Part shown: positions 25,329-33,499 of the stretch, one piece after another | Position numbering within the stretch: position 1 is the stretch's first letter | Layout: each line of letters opens with the position of its first letter | DNA from: Geodermatophilus sp. YIM 151500 | GTDB lineage: Bacteria; Actinomycetota; Actinomycetes; Mycobacteriales; Geodermatophilaceae | Length of the DNA: 64,000 nt | Reading direction: 5' to 3' | Assembly (NCBI RefSeq): GCF_025716945.1 | Contig: NZ_JAOVZT010000001.1 | Span: 617,648-681,647 of the forward strand | Notes under the pieces: model-generated | Database searches by the model: none | What the model was told of the DNA's origin: nothing | Seen by the model: the letters and a program-made list of their open reading frames with translations, nothing else | Translations under genes and position numbers: made by a program

Positions 25329-26069
25329 GTGCCACCCACCAGCCCGGGTGCCACCGCAGCCGGCGGCCCGACCCGGCCGCCCGCCGGCGCCGGCGTGGCG
25401 GCGCCGCCGACGACCCTGCCGACCACCGAGCGCGGGCGGCGGCAGCGCGAGCGGCTGCTGGCCGCGGCCCGGGTGGTGTTCGAGCGCGACGGCTTCCTCG
25501 ACGCGCGGGTCACCGACATCTCGGCCGAGGCCGGCGTCGCGCACGGAAGCTTCTACACGTACTTCGGCTCGAAGACCGCCGTGTTCCGGGCCCTGCTGGC
25601 GGCCACCATGGACGAGCTGTACGACACCCTGCGGGTCGGGACCGCGGACTCCGGCGCTCCCACCGCGGATGCGCCCGCGCCGGCCGGCACCCGCTCGGCG
25701 GAGGAGGCCGTCCGGCGGGTCGAGCGGGCCAACCGCCGCTTCGTGGCGATGTACCGCGAGAACACCGCGCTGATGGCGCTGTTCGAGCAGGTGACCACGT
25801 TCGACCCGGAGGTGCGTGCGCTGCGCCAGGCCGCCCGCGAACGGATGGTCGGCCGGGTCCGGCACAGCATCGAGCAATTGCAGACCGACGGCCTGGTCGC
25901 CGCCGACCTCGACGCCGAGTACAGCGCGCACGCCCTCGTCGCCATGGTCAGCGGGCTGGTGCACTACTGGCTGGTGCTCGACGGCGACTTCGAGGAGGAG
26001 CGGCTCGTCGCCACGCTCACCCGCCTCTGGACGACGTCCCTCGGCCTCGCCCCCACCCCGACCGTCTGA
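25329..26069 (+). CDS. TetR-family transcriptional regulator
   Basis: The 246-residue regulator has an N-terminal low-complexity stretch (residues 1-35) before the TetR DNA-binding domain: RGRRQRERLLAAARVVFERDGF, with the helix-turn-helix at about 61-81 (VTDISAEAGVAHGSFYTYFG). The C-terminal ligand domain contains NRRFVAMYRENTALMALFEQ and SALVAMVSGLVHYWL-like helices. I chose GTG 25329 because AGGGGG lies about 7 nt upstream; an ATG at 25263 would start inside the palindromic operator. It is divergent from the acyl-CoA synthetase operon and very likely represses that operon and itself, with an acyl-CoA or free acid as inducer. Confidence 0.88.
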   Translation: MPPTSPGATAAGGPTRPPAGAGVAAPPTTLPTTERGRRQRERLLAAARVVFERDGFLDARVTDISAEAGVAHGSFYTYFGSKTAVFRALLAATMDELYDTLRVGTADSGAPTADAPAPAGTRSAEEAVRRVERANRRFVAMYRENTALMALFEQVTTFDPEVRALRQAARERMVGRVRHSIEQLQTDGLVAADLDAEYSAHALVAMVSGLVHYWLVLDGDFEEERLVATLTRLWTTSLGLAPTPTV

Positions 26070-26105
26070 CGTCCCGCTCCCCGGTCGGTGCCCACCCGCG
26101 CTGCT

Positions 26106-26151
26106 CGTGCTCTGGGTGCGCGGCGCACCCAGCGGACGCACCCAGAGCACG
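26106..26151. terminator. Convergent-gene hairpin with two alternative folds
   Basis: Perfect 15-bp arms CGTGCTCTGGGTGCG (26106-26120) and its complement (26137-26151) can pair. The first arm can instead form a tighter 9-bp hairpin with the CGCACCCAG at 26124-26132 around a 3-base loop. It sits between the ends of the converging TetR and FAH genes, so a bidirectional transcription terminator is likely. There is no U tract, as is usual in GC-rich actinobacteria. Confidence 0.6.
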
Positions 26152-26183
26152 ACCTGCGCCGGACCAGCCTCGGCCGGGCGGCA

Positions 26184-26960
26184 TCAGCCCCCGGCGATCC
26201 GCGTCGTGAGGGTGCCGATGCCGTCGATGGTCACGCTGACCTCGTCCCCGCGCTGCAGCGAGCCGACGCCCGCGGGCGTGCCGGTCAGCACGACGTCGCC
26301 GGGCAGCAGGGTCATCGCCTGGCTGATCCACGACACGCACGCGCCGACGTCCCGCAGCATGTCGGCGGTCGTGCCGTCCTGGCGCACCTCGCCGTTCACC
26401 GTCGACCGCAGCGGCAGCGCGGACGGGTCCAGCTCGGTCTCCACCCACGGCCCCAGCGGGCAGGCGCCGTCAAAGCCCTTGCCGCGGGTCCACTGGCCCT
26501 CGGACTTCTGGATGTCGCGCATCGTCAGGTCGTTGGCCACCGTGTAGCCGAACACGTACCCGTCGACGTCCTCGGGCGCGACCGCGCTGCAGGTCCGGCC
26601 GATCACGACCGCCAGCTCGCCCTCGAAGTGCAGGTCCTTCGTGAGCCGCGGGTAGGTCACCTGCGCGTCCGGACCGACCACCGACGTCGACGGCTTGAGG
26701 AACACGATGGGGATCTCCGGCACCTCGTTGCCGAGCTCCTTGGCGTGCTCGGCGTAGTTGCGGCCGAAGGCCACGACCTTGCTCGGCTCCACCGGCGCCA
26801 GCAGGCTCACCTCGGTGAGCGGGGTGCGCTCCTCCGTCGTCCGGACGCCGTCGTACGGGGCACCCTGGAGGCGGACGACGGCCGCCGCGTCGCCGTCCCC
26901 CTCCACGACGCCGTAGGACGCCGGACCGCCGCCGGCGGGGCTGTAACGGGCGATGCGCAT
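26184..26960 (-). CDS. Fumarylacetoacetate hydrolase (FAH) family protein
   Basis: A 258-residue FAH-superfamily protein. The conserved core is complete: KVVAFGRNYAEHAKELG, IVFLKPSTSVVGP, LHFEGELAVVIGRT (metal-binding Glu pair), YTVANDLTMRDIQ (metal Asp) and LLPGDVVLTGTPAGVG. The family performs hydrolysis of 1,3-diketo or acylpyruvate bonds, or decarboxylation and isomerisation of related 2-oxoacids. It is the last gene of the minus-strand set 29598-26184, with the SDR gene ending 2 bp upstream of its ATG. A second FAH protein is encoded two genes upstream; their division of labour is unknown. Confidence 0.9.
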   Translation of the reverse strand: MRIARYSPAGGGPASYGVVEGDGDAAAVVRLQGAPYDGVRTTEERTPLTEVSLLAPVEPSKVVAFGRNYAEHAKELGNEVPEIPIVFLKPSTSVVGPDAQVTYPRLTKDLHFEGELAVVIGRTCSAVAPEDVDGYVFGYTVANDLTMRDIQKSEGQWTRGKGFDGACPLGPWVETELDPSALPLRSTVNGEVRQDGTTADMLRDVGACVSWISQAMTLLPGDVVLTGTPAGVGSLQRGDEVSVTIDGIGTLTTRIAGG

Positions 26961-26962
26961 CG

Positions 26963-27751
26963 TCAGATCGCCTTCACCATGCCGCCGTCGACCAGGAAGT
27001 TCTGCCCGGTCAGGTAGGTGTTCGCGCCCGAGACGAGGAACGCGGCCACCTTGGCGAACTCCTCCGCGGTGCCGTAGCGGCCCAGCGGGATGGCCTTCTC
27101 CGTCTGCGCGCGGACCTCCTCGACCGAGATGCCGGCGGTCGTGGCGCGGTTCGCGTCGAGCGAGGCCACCCGGTCGGTGGCGATGCGGCCCGGGCCCACC
27201 GTGTTGACCAGCACGCCGTGCGGGGCGAACTCCAGCGCGACCGACTTGGCCAGGCCGAGGATCGCCACCCGGTAGGTGTTCGACAGCAGCAGGTTCTCGA
27301 TGGGCTGCTTGATCGACGACGACGCGATGGTGACGATCCGGCCCCAGCCCTGCTCGCGCATGTGCCCGAGGACCCCGCGGAACAGCCGCACGGTGGACAG
27401 CAGGTTGAGCTCGAAGGCCTCCTGCCAGGCGGCGTCGTCGAGCGCGTCGAAGCCGCCGGGCCGCGGGCCGCCGGCGTTGTTCACCAGCACGTCGACCCCG
27501 CCGAGCCGCGCGCGGGTCTCGGCGAGCAGCCGGTCGAGGTCGTCGCCGCTCGACACGTCGGCCGGGCAGTGCTCGACCTGCGCGCCGGTCTCCTCGGCGA
27601 TCTCGGCGGCGGTCTTCTCCAGCTGCTCGGCGCTGCGCGCGGAGATCATCACCCGCGCGCCCTCGGCGGCCAGCTGCCGGGCGGTCGCGCGACCCAGCCC
27701 CTTGCTGGCGGCGGTGACGAGGGCGACCTTGCCGGTCAGTTCGAGGTCCAC
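26963..27751 (-). CDS. Short-chain dehydrogenase/reductase (SDR)
   Basis: A 262-residue classical SDR. Residues 7-20 carry the cofactor motif TAASKGLGRA, NNAGG follows at about 90, the catalytic region has TIASSSIKQP and the active-site segment SNTYRVAILGLAKSVA. The Tyr-x-x-x-Lys motif reads Y-R-V-A-I instead, so the usual lysine position is Ile. That may indicate altered or lost dehydrogenase activity, although some SDR subgroups tolerate change. The C-terminus FLVDGGMVKAI is family-typical. Sitting between two FAH genes, it suggests a sugar-acid or aromatic-acid oxidation step. Confidence 0.83.
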   Translation of the reverse strand: MDLELTGKVALVTAASKGLGRATARQLAAEGARVMISARSAEQLEKTAAEIAEETGAQVEHCPADVSSGDDLDRLLAETRARLGGVDVLVNNAGGPRPGGFDALDDAAWQEAFELNLLSTVRLFRGVLGHMREQGWGRIVTIASSSIKQPIENLLLSNTYRVAILGLAKSVALEFAPHGVLVNTVGPGRIATDRVASLDANRATTAGISVEEVRAQTEKAIPLGRYGTAEEFAKVAAFLVSGANTYLTGQNFLVDGGMVKAI

Positions 27752-27776
27752 GTGCGTCCTCCGGGTAGTCGGTGAA

Positions 27777-28640
27777 TCAGGCGACGGGGTTGGACAGGTC
27801 GCGGAAGCCGGTGATGGTCACGCCGGCGGTGTCACCGGGGCGGATGTGCACGGCGCCGGGCGTCCCGGTCGAGATGATGTCGCCGGGCAGCAGCGTCATC
27901 ACCTTCGAGTGGAAGCTGACCAGCCACCACGGCCGGAAGGTCATGTTCGAGACGACGTTGCGCCGGTGCTCGCGCCCGTTGTGGATCGTCGCCACCTCGA
28001 GGGCGTCGACGTCGGCCACCTCGTCGGTGGTGACCAGCTCCGGGCCGAAGCTGAAGAAGGTGTCGAAGCTCTTCGACCGGGTGAGGTAGCGCGGGTTCTT
28101 CTCGAGGATGTCCTCGGCGGTCATGTCGACGATCGTGGTGAACCCGGCGACGACCGAGGGCGCGTCGGCCTCCTCGACGTCCTTGCACTCCCGGCCGATG
28201 ACCACGCCCAGCTCGCCCTCGGCCGTCGTCCGCTGCGACTGCGGCGGGATCCGGATCTCGTCACCCGGTCCGATGATCGACGTGTCGGGCTTCAGGAAGC
28301 TGGCCGGCTCGGTCGAGGGCGCCTTCTCCGACAGGTCGGCGGCGTGCTCGACGTAGTTCAGCCCGATGCCCCAGATCTTGCGCGGCCGCCGGTAGAGCGG
28401 CGCGTAGCGCAGTTCGTCCTGCGGCAGCACCAGCCCGTCGAGCCGGCCGGCGTCCGCGTCCGACAGGCCGCCGACCCAGTCGCGCAGCTCCGCCAGCCGG
28501 CCGGCCTCCAGCAGCTCCAGCACGGTCGCCGGCCAGGACGTGCCGAACGCGTCGTTGACCGCGGGCAGCGGCGCCGCGCCCGCGGGGCGGACGACCGCGC
28601 CGGGCTCGGCGCCGTCGAGGCGGAGGGTGGTCAGTCGCAC
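27777..28640 (-). CDS. FAH family protein with extended N-terminus
   Basis: The 287-residue FAH-superfamily protein has an N-terminal 80-residue extension (GLVLPQDELRYAPLYRRPRKIWGIGLNYVEH) before the hydrolase core. The core shows EPASFLKPDTSIIGPGDEI, GELGVVIGRECKDVEEADA, GFTTIVDMTAEDIL and LLPGDIISTGTPGAV. The metal ligand positions (Glu, Glu, Asp) look intact. It is distinct from the 26184-26960 protein and probably uses a different substrate. The operon context includes a DHDPS-family protein upstream, consistent with breakdown of a 2-oxo-3-deoxy acid, but this is inference from neighbours. Confidence 0.87.
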   Translation of the reverse strand: MRLTTLRLDGAEPGAVVRPAGAAPLPAVNDAFGTSWPATVLELLEAGRLAELRDWVGGLSDADAGRLDGLVLPQDELRYAPLYRRPRKIWGIGLNYVEHAADLSEKAPSTEPASFLKPDTSIIGPGDEIRIPPQSQRTTAEGELGVVIGRECKDVEEADAPSVVAGFTTIVDMTAEDILEKNPRYLTRSKSFDTFFSFGPELVTTDEVADVDALEVATIHNGREHRRNVVSNMTFRPWWLVSFHSKVMTLLPGDIISTGTPGAVHIRPGDTAGVTITGFRDLSNPVA

Positions 28641-28710
28641 GGAGGAGTGCCTCCCGTCAGGGGGGGTGGGTTCGGGTTCCCGGCGTGGCGCCGGGTCGTC
28701 GGGCCGCCGG

Positions 28711-29598
28711 CTACAGGCCGACGGCGGCGATGAGGTCGTCGAGCTCGGCGAGGGTCAGCTCGTCGACCGGCGGGGCCGGGAACCGCGCGTGCGGCGAGGC
28801 GATCGCGCCGCGGCGGGCGAACACCTGCTTGCGGATGGTCACCCCGCCCACACCCAGCTGGGCCTCGTAGCGGATCAGCGGCAGGTGCCGGAAGAACCAC
28901 TCCTGCGCCGCCTTGCGGTCACCGGCGGTGAACAGCTCGTAGGTGCGCACGAGGACCTGCGGGAAACCGAAACCGGTCATGATGCCGTCGGCGCCGCGCA
29001 GCAGCTCCTCGTACAGGTAGACGCCGCCGAGCCCGCCGAAGATGCCGACCGGGCCCTTGGCCTTGCTCTTGACCGCTGTCACCTTGGGCAGCGTCGGGGT
29101 CTCCTCGAGCTTGAGGTACCGGCAGCCCTCGATCTCGTCGAGCAGCCGCACGATGAACGGCGCCGGCATGGTCACCCCGGTGTTGACCGGCTCGTCCTGG
29201 ACGACGACCGGCACGGACACCGCCTCGGCGACGACCCGGAAGTGCTCGAAGACCAGGTCGAGGTTCTTCACGTTGTCCGGCGCGGCCAGCATGACCGCCG
29301 CGGCGCCGGCGTCCTCGGCCCGCCGCGCGTAGTCCAGCGCCATCCGCGTCGCCCGCGCCGACACCCCGGCCACGACCGGCACCCGCCCGGCGGTCGCGTC
29401 GACGTAGCGGCGCAGCACCCGCTCCCGCTCCTCGTCGAGCAGCTTGGCCGCCTCACCCATGATGCCGAGGATGGTCAGGCCGTGGGCGCCGGCGCCGAGG
29501 TAGTCCTCGACGAGGGTGTCGATGCTGCGCTCGTCGACCTCGCCGTCGTCGGTGAACGGGGTCAGTGTGATCGGCAGCACACCGCGGAGCTCGGTCAC
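28711..29598 (-). CDS. Dihydrodipicolinate synthase (DHDPS/NAL) family protein
   Basis: A 295-residue class I aldolase-like TIM barrel. The Schiff-base lysine is in CRYLKLEETPT and the phosphate/pyruvate loop reads LGIMGEAAKLLDEER. The position normally occupied by catalytic YNxP is QDEPVNTG, so the usual tyrosine is Gln; members with QD at this place exist in a subfamily distinct from DapA. It is therefore unlikely to be the lysine-biosynthesis enzyme and may be a dehydratase or aldolase of 2-oxo acids. The start is GTG 29598, facing the divergent oxidase gene across 151 bp. The gene ends with TAG. Confidence 0.85.
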   Translation of the reverse strand: MTELRGVLPITLTPFTDDGEVDERSIDTLVEDYLGAGAHGLTILGIMGEAAKLLDEERERVLRRYVDATAGRVPVVAGVSARATRMALDYARRAEDAGAAAVMLAAPDNVKNLDLVFEHFRVVAEAVSVPVVVQDEPVNTGVTMPAPFIVRLLDEIEGCRYLKLEETPTLPKVTAVKSKAKGPVGIFGGLGGVYLYEELLRGADGIMTGFGFPQVLVRTYELFTAGDRKAAQEWFFRHLPLIRYEAQLGVGGVTIRKQVFARRGAIASPHARFPAPPVDELTLAELDDLIAAVGL

Positions 29599-29749
29599 CG
29601 GGAGCTACCCTGCTGGCACGGACGGCGGACGGCGGGGCCTGTCGCTGTGGGCGTGATCACGACGTTCACCGTATCGGCCCCCGACCTGGCCCGAGACCGC
29701 ACCCCGGGAGCCGCCCGGGGCCCCGCCGCCCGACCGGGACGGGAGGACC

Positions 29750-30991
29750 ATGGCCGGCACCGCCAGCAGGACCCGCTACGCCGTCGTCGGCGGCGGCATC
29801 ATCGGCGCCGCCGTCGCGCGCCGCCTGCTCGAGCTGCGGCCCGACGCGCACGTCACCCTCCTGGAGAAGGAGGACCGGCTCGCCGCGCACCAGACCGGCC
29901 GCAACAGCGGGGTCGTGCACGCCGGCCTCTACTACCAGCCGGGCTCGCTGAAGGCGACGCTGTGCCGCCGCGGCGTCGGCCTGCTCGAGGAGTTCTGCGC
30001 CGAGAAGGGCCTGCCCTACGACGAGATCGGCAAGGTGCTCGTCGCGCTCGACGCCGAGGAGGAGCAGCGGCTCGGGGCCATCGCCGAGCGGGCCCGCGCC
30101 AACGGCGTCCCCGGCATCCGGATCATCGACCGCGCCGAGCTGCGCGAGCTGGAGCCGCACGTCACCGGGATCGCCGGGCTGCACTCGCCGTCCACCGCGA
30201 TCGTCGACTACGTCGCGGTCACCCGGGAGCTGGCCGCCGACGCGCAGGCCCGCGGCGCCCTCGTCCGCACCGGCTTCCCGGTCACGGCCATCCAGCACAC
30301 CACCGGCGGCACCGACGAGGAGGTCGTGCTGCGCGGAGCCTCCGGCGAGGAGGTCGTCGCCGACCGGGTGCTGCTGTGCGCCGGGCTGCACGTCGACCGC
30401 CTCGCGACGCTGGCCGGCGACGTCGACGCCCCGCGCATCGTGCCCTTCCGCGGCGAGTACTACGCGCTGTCACCCGAGAAGCGGAAGCTGGTCAACGGTC
30501 TGGTCTACCCGGTGCCCGACCCGCGGTACCCGTTCCTCGGGGTGCACCTGACCCCGCGGGTCGACGGCGAGGTGCTGGTCGGCCCGAACGCCGTGCTCGC
30601 ACTGGCCCGCGAGGGCTACACCTGGCGCACGGTCTCGCCGGCGGACCTCGTCGACATCGTCCGCTACGCCGGCTTCCGCCGGTTCGCCAGGCAGCACTGG
30701 CGCACCGGCATCGGCGAGATGCGCGGCTCGCTGTCCAAGCGGGCCTTCACCGCGGCCGCGCGGCGCTACGTGCCCGAGCTGACCGTCGACGACCTGGTGC
30801 CCTCGACCGCGGGCATCCGGGCGCAGGCGCTGGAGGCCGACGGCGGGCTGGTCGACGACTTCCGCATCACGCAGAAGGGCGCGGTCGTCGCCGTCCGGAA
30901 CGCGCCCTCCCCCGCCGCGACCTCCTCGCTGGCCATCGCCGAGCACCTCGTCGACGTCGTCCTGGCCGACGGCGCCGCCTCGGCGGCGTGA
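29750..30991 (+). CDS. lhgO: L-2-hydroxyglutarate oxidase-like FAD enzyme
   Basis: A 413-residue DAO-family flavoprotein. The FAD motif YAVVGGGIIGAAVARRLLEL begins at residue 10, followed by EKEDRLAAHQTGRNSGVVHAGLYY, which is characteristic of LhgO. The C-terminal substrate region includes YPFLGVHLTPRVDGEVLVGPNA and the closing VRNAPSPAATSSLAIAEHLV. LhgO oxidises L-2-hydroxyglutarate to 2-oxoglutarate, passing electrons to quinone. The gene is divergent from the aldolase/FAH operon and 16 bp before an MFS gene, so a related 2-hydroxy acid may be the natural substrate. The gene symbol reflects family resemblance rather than proven identity. Confidence 0.82.
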   Translation: MAGTASRTRYAVVGGGIIGAAVARRLLELRPDAHVTLLEKEDRLAAHQTGRNSGVVHAGLYYQPGSLKATLCRRGVGLLEEFCAEKGLPYDEIGKVLVALDAEEEQRLGAIAERARANGVPGIRIIDRAELRELEPHVTGIAGLHSPSTAIVDYVAVTRELAADAQARGALVRTGFPVTAIQHTTGGTDEEVVLRGASGEEVVADRVLLCAGLHVDRLATLAGDVDAPRIVPFRGEYYALSPEKRKLVNGLVYPVPDPRYPFLGVHLTPRVDGEVLVGPNAVLALAREGYTWRTVSPADLVDIVRYAGFRRFARQHWRTGIGEMRGSLSKRAFTAAARRYVPELTVDDLVPSTAGIRAQALEADGGLVDDFRITQKGAVVAVRNAPSPAATSSLAIAEHLVDVVLADGAASAA

Positions 30992-31007
30992 CCCCCGCCC
31001 CCGGGGA

Positions 31008-32270
31008 GTGACCGGCCTCCCGCGCCGCGGCCGGGCCCGCCGCCCGGTGGGCTCGGCGGCGGCCGCGACCGCGGCGGTCACCGTGACCACCGTCGGCGTG
31101 CTGCCGGCCTACCTGGTGGGCGTGCTCTCGGTGCAGCTGAGCGCGGACCTCGGCTTCGGCCCCTCGCTGCTCGGCGTGCTGGTCGCCTCGTTCTTCGCGA
31201 CGTCGGCGGTGTCGGCGTTCACCGCGGGCGCGCTGGTGCGCCGCGTCGGCACGGTGGCCGTGGTCCGGCTGTCGGCCGGACTGGCCGCCGCGTCGCTGGT
31301 CGTCGCCCTGCTCGCCCGGGACGTCGCGGTGCTGGTCGGCGCCCTGGTCGTCGCCGGCTGGGGCAACGGCATCGGCCAGCCGGCGAGCAACGACCTCATC
31401 GCCCGCGCGGTGTCGATGCCGCGCCAGGGGCTGGCCTACGGGCTGAAGCAGGCCGCCATCCCGCTCGCCACGCTGCTGGCCGGCGCGGCCATCCCGCTGG
31501 TCGCCATCCCGCTCGGCTGGCGGGCCGCGTTCGCCATCGCCGCCGGGCTCACCGTCGTCGTCCTGCTGTCGGTGCCCTCTGCGTCGCGGCTCGGGACGCG
31601 CGCCGCGTCGCAGCCGACCGAGGCCGCCGGCCCGTTCCGGCGGGCGCCGCTGTTCGTGCTGGCCGCGGGGCTGGCGCTGGGCGCGGGCACCGGCAACGCG
31701 ATGGGCTCCTTCCTCGTCGTCACCGCCGTCGACGCCGGCATCGCGCCGTCGACCGCTGGTGTGCTCGCCGCGGTGGCCAGCGCCGGGGGCGCGGCCATGC
31801 GCGTGGTCATGGGCTGGCTGGCCGACCGCGTGCGCACCCGGTGGCTGCTGGTCGTGGCGGCGCAGATGGCGCTCGGCGGGATGGCCTACGCGCTGCTCGG
31901 CACCGGCGTCGAGGCGCTCATCGCGGCGGGGGCGGTGCTGGGCTACTGCACCGGCTGGGCGTGGGCGGGCCTGTCGACCTTCGCCATCACCCGGATGCAC
32001 CACGGCATGGCGGCGCAGGCCACCTCGATCACCCAGGGCGGCATGGGGCTGGGCGCGGCGGCGGGCCCGCTGCTCTTCGGCGCCGTCGTCGCGGCCACCT
32101 CGTACGCGACCGCCTGGTACGGCACCGCGGCCTTCGCCGTCCTCGCCGGGGTCGTCATCGTGATCGGCCGGCGGATGCTGATGCGCGACCGGCCCGCGCT
32201 CGTCGAGGCCCACCGCGCCCGCCGCGCCGGCCGGACCCGTCGCCGCAGGAGGGTGCCCGCCGCCCGGTGA
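31008..32270 (+). CDS. MFS transporter
   Basis: A 420-residue major facilitator with about twelve predicted helices, first helix near residues 22-45 (VTVTTVGVLPAYLVGVLSVQL). The loop between helices 2 and 3 and the segment YGLKQAAIPLATLLAGAAIP are typical of the cyanate/organic-acid MFS branch. The C-terminal tail is Arg-rich. It follows the oxidase gene by 16 bp and ends 25 bp from the converging dehydrogenase gene. It probably imports the substrate of the neighbouring catabolic genes. It is paralogous to 33500-34765 (shared GxGxAxxQPAxNxxIxxxV and GxKQxxIPxATLLxGxA motifs). Confidence 0.87.
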   Translation: MTGLPRRGRARRPVGSAAAATAAVTVTTVGVLPAYLVGVLSVQLSADLGFGPSLLGVLVASFFATSAVSAFTAGALVRRVGTVAVVRLSAGLAAASLVVALLARDVAVLVGALVVAGWGNGIGQPASNDLIARAVSMPRQGLAYGLKQAAIPLATLLAGAAIPLVAIPLGWRAAFAIAAGLTVVVLLSVPSASRLGTRAASQPTEAAGPFRRAPLFVLAAGLALGAGTGNAMGSFLVVTAVDAGIAPSTAGVLAAVASAGGAAMRVVMGWLADRVRTRWLLVVAAQMALGGMAYALLGTGVEALIAAGAVLGYCTGWAWAGLSTFAITRMHHGMAAQATSITQGGMGLGAAAGPLLFGAVVAATSYATAWYGTAAFAVLAGVVIVIGRRMLMRDRPALVEAHRARRAGRTRRRRRVPAAR

Positions 32271-32295
32271 CCGCCGACGCGGCGCTCCCGGTCGC

Positions 32296-33198
32296 TCAGC
32301 CCGCCGGCGGGCCCTCGGGCAGGCCGCGGAGGACGGCGAGCGCCTCGTCCAGCGAGGCGGGGACGTCGCCGGCCGCCCGCCCGGCCGCGGCCAGCCCGCG
32401 GGCGGTGCGCTCCTGCCGGGCCACGAGCGCGTCGGACATCAGCGGCTCGACGCCGGCCCCGCTCACCGTCTCGCGCACCATCCGCGCCTCGACCTGGCGG
32501 CGCCCCGCGTGCCCGACGTGCGTGGTCACGAGCATCGCGGCGAAGTCGCGGGTGGGCCACCGGTCGAGCGTCTCCTCGACGATCGCCATGAGCGGCTCGA
32601 CCACGTCCAGCTCGCGGGCGGCCAGCAGCGCCTCGACCCACAGGCACTCCATGCCCTTGACCACCACGCTGCGCAGCATCTTCAGCGCGGCGGCCCCGCC
32701 GACCGCGTCGCCGACGACGACCGTGCGCAGGCCCGCCCCGGCGAGCAGCCGGGCGGCCTCGGCGGCGTCCGGCCCGGCCAGCGAGATCGGGATGCGCGCA
32801 CCGTCGAGCTGGATGCCGCCGCCGGTCATCACGCCGTCGACCACCCGGGTGCCGGTCAGCGCGGCGGCCACGGCGTGCTTGGCCGCGGGCGTCGTCGAGT
32901 TCAGGTCGACGTACAGCTGACCGGGCCGGGCGTGCGGCGCGAAGGACTCGGCGGCCGCCACCGCGGTGGCCGGGGTGACCAGCGACAGGACGACGTCGCA
33001 GCCGGCCAGCCCGCCGACGTCGTCGACCGGGGTCGCTCCGGCGGCGCGCACCTCGTCGGCCAGGGACGGCCCCCGGCCGGGGTCGGCCAGCACCCGGTCG
33101 TGGACGGCGAGGTCGACGCCGTCGGCCGCGGCGAGCGCACCGCCGATCACCCGCCCGGCCTCGCCGAACCCGATGAGCCCCCACCGGCGGGCGGTCAC
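32296..33198 (-). CDS. 6PGDH/HIBADH-like NAD(P)-dependent dehydrogenase (DUF1932)
   Basis: The 300-residue protein starts at GTG 33198 with a Rossmann motif GLIGFGEAGRVIGGAL. The middle carries the family segments VVLSLVTPATAVAAAESFAPHA, YVDLNSTTPAAKHAVAAAL and GVMTGGGIQLDGARIPISLAG. The C-terminal helical domain has a lysine at the expected catalytic place in LKMLRSVVVKGMECLWVEAL, as in 3-hydroxyisobutyrate and 6-phosphogluconate dehydrogenases with a DUF1932 C-terminus. It overlaps the RraA remnant by 4 bp (GTGA) and is the last gene of the TRAP-TAXI operon. In other genomes such dehydrogenases pair with RraA/4-carboxy-4-hydroxy-2-oxoadipate aldolases. Confidence 0.85.
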   Translation of the reverse strand: MTARRWGLIGFGEAGRVIGGALAAADGVDLAVHDRVLADPGRGPSLADEVRAAGATPVDDVGGLAGCDVVLSLVTPATAVAAAESFAPHARPGQLYVDLNSTTPAAKHAVAAALTGTRVVDGVMTGGGIQLDGARIPISLAGPDAAEAARLLAGAGLRTVVVGDAVGGAAALKMLRSVVVKGMECLWVEALLAARELDVVEPLMAIVEETLDRWPTRDFAAMLVTTHVGHAGRRQVEARMVRETVSGAGVEPLMSDALVARQERTARGLAAAGRAAGDVPASLDEALAVLRGLPEGPPAG

Positions 33199-33476
33199 GA
33201 CGGCACCTCCGCGACGCGCACCTCGGTGAGCGCGGCGGTCACCCACGACCGGTCGAGCGTGCCGGCGGCGATGTCGGCGGACATCGCCTCCTCCATCCGC
33301 AGCCGCTGATCGCCCGCCGCGACCACCTCGGCCACCCGCTCGGCGGGCACGACCACCACCCCGTCGGCGTCGCCGACGAGCACGTCGCCGGGTTCGGCGA
33401 GGTCCGGCGCGCCGGCGCGGGTCAGCAGGTCGTCGTCCGGTCGCGGGCCGCGCGGGTGCAGCCGGCAGGTGCTCAT
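33195..33476 (-). pseudogene. Truncated RraA-family (aldolase) remnant
   Basis: A 93-residue frame from ATG 33476. Residues 20-93 match only the C-terminal part of the RraA/demethylmenaquinone-methyltransferase-like fold found in 4-carboxy-4-hydroxy-2-oxoadipate aldolases: PGDVLVGDADGVVVVPAERVAEVV, then a tail like that of full aldolases. The family is normally about 210-230 residues; the N-terminal half with the catalytic GDxxxxG/Arg-Asp centre is missing. The first 15 residues look unrelated. The frame is intact and coupled to the next gene, so a protein may still be made, but the aldolase activity should be lost. Confidence 0.7.
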
Positions 33477-33499
33477 GGGGTCCTCCTCGGGTCGGGCGC

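Noticed and set aside
25263-25329. ATG-initiated N-terminal extension of the TetR regulator from 25263
   Set aside because: That start codon region lies inside the perfect palindrome and has no Shine-Dalgarno, whereas GTG 25329 has AGGGGG at suitable spacing.
32271-32295. Terminator between the converging MFS and dehydrogenase genes
   Set aside because: The gap is only 25 bp and I found no stable hairpin in it.
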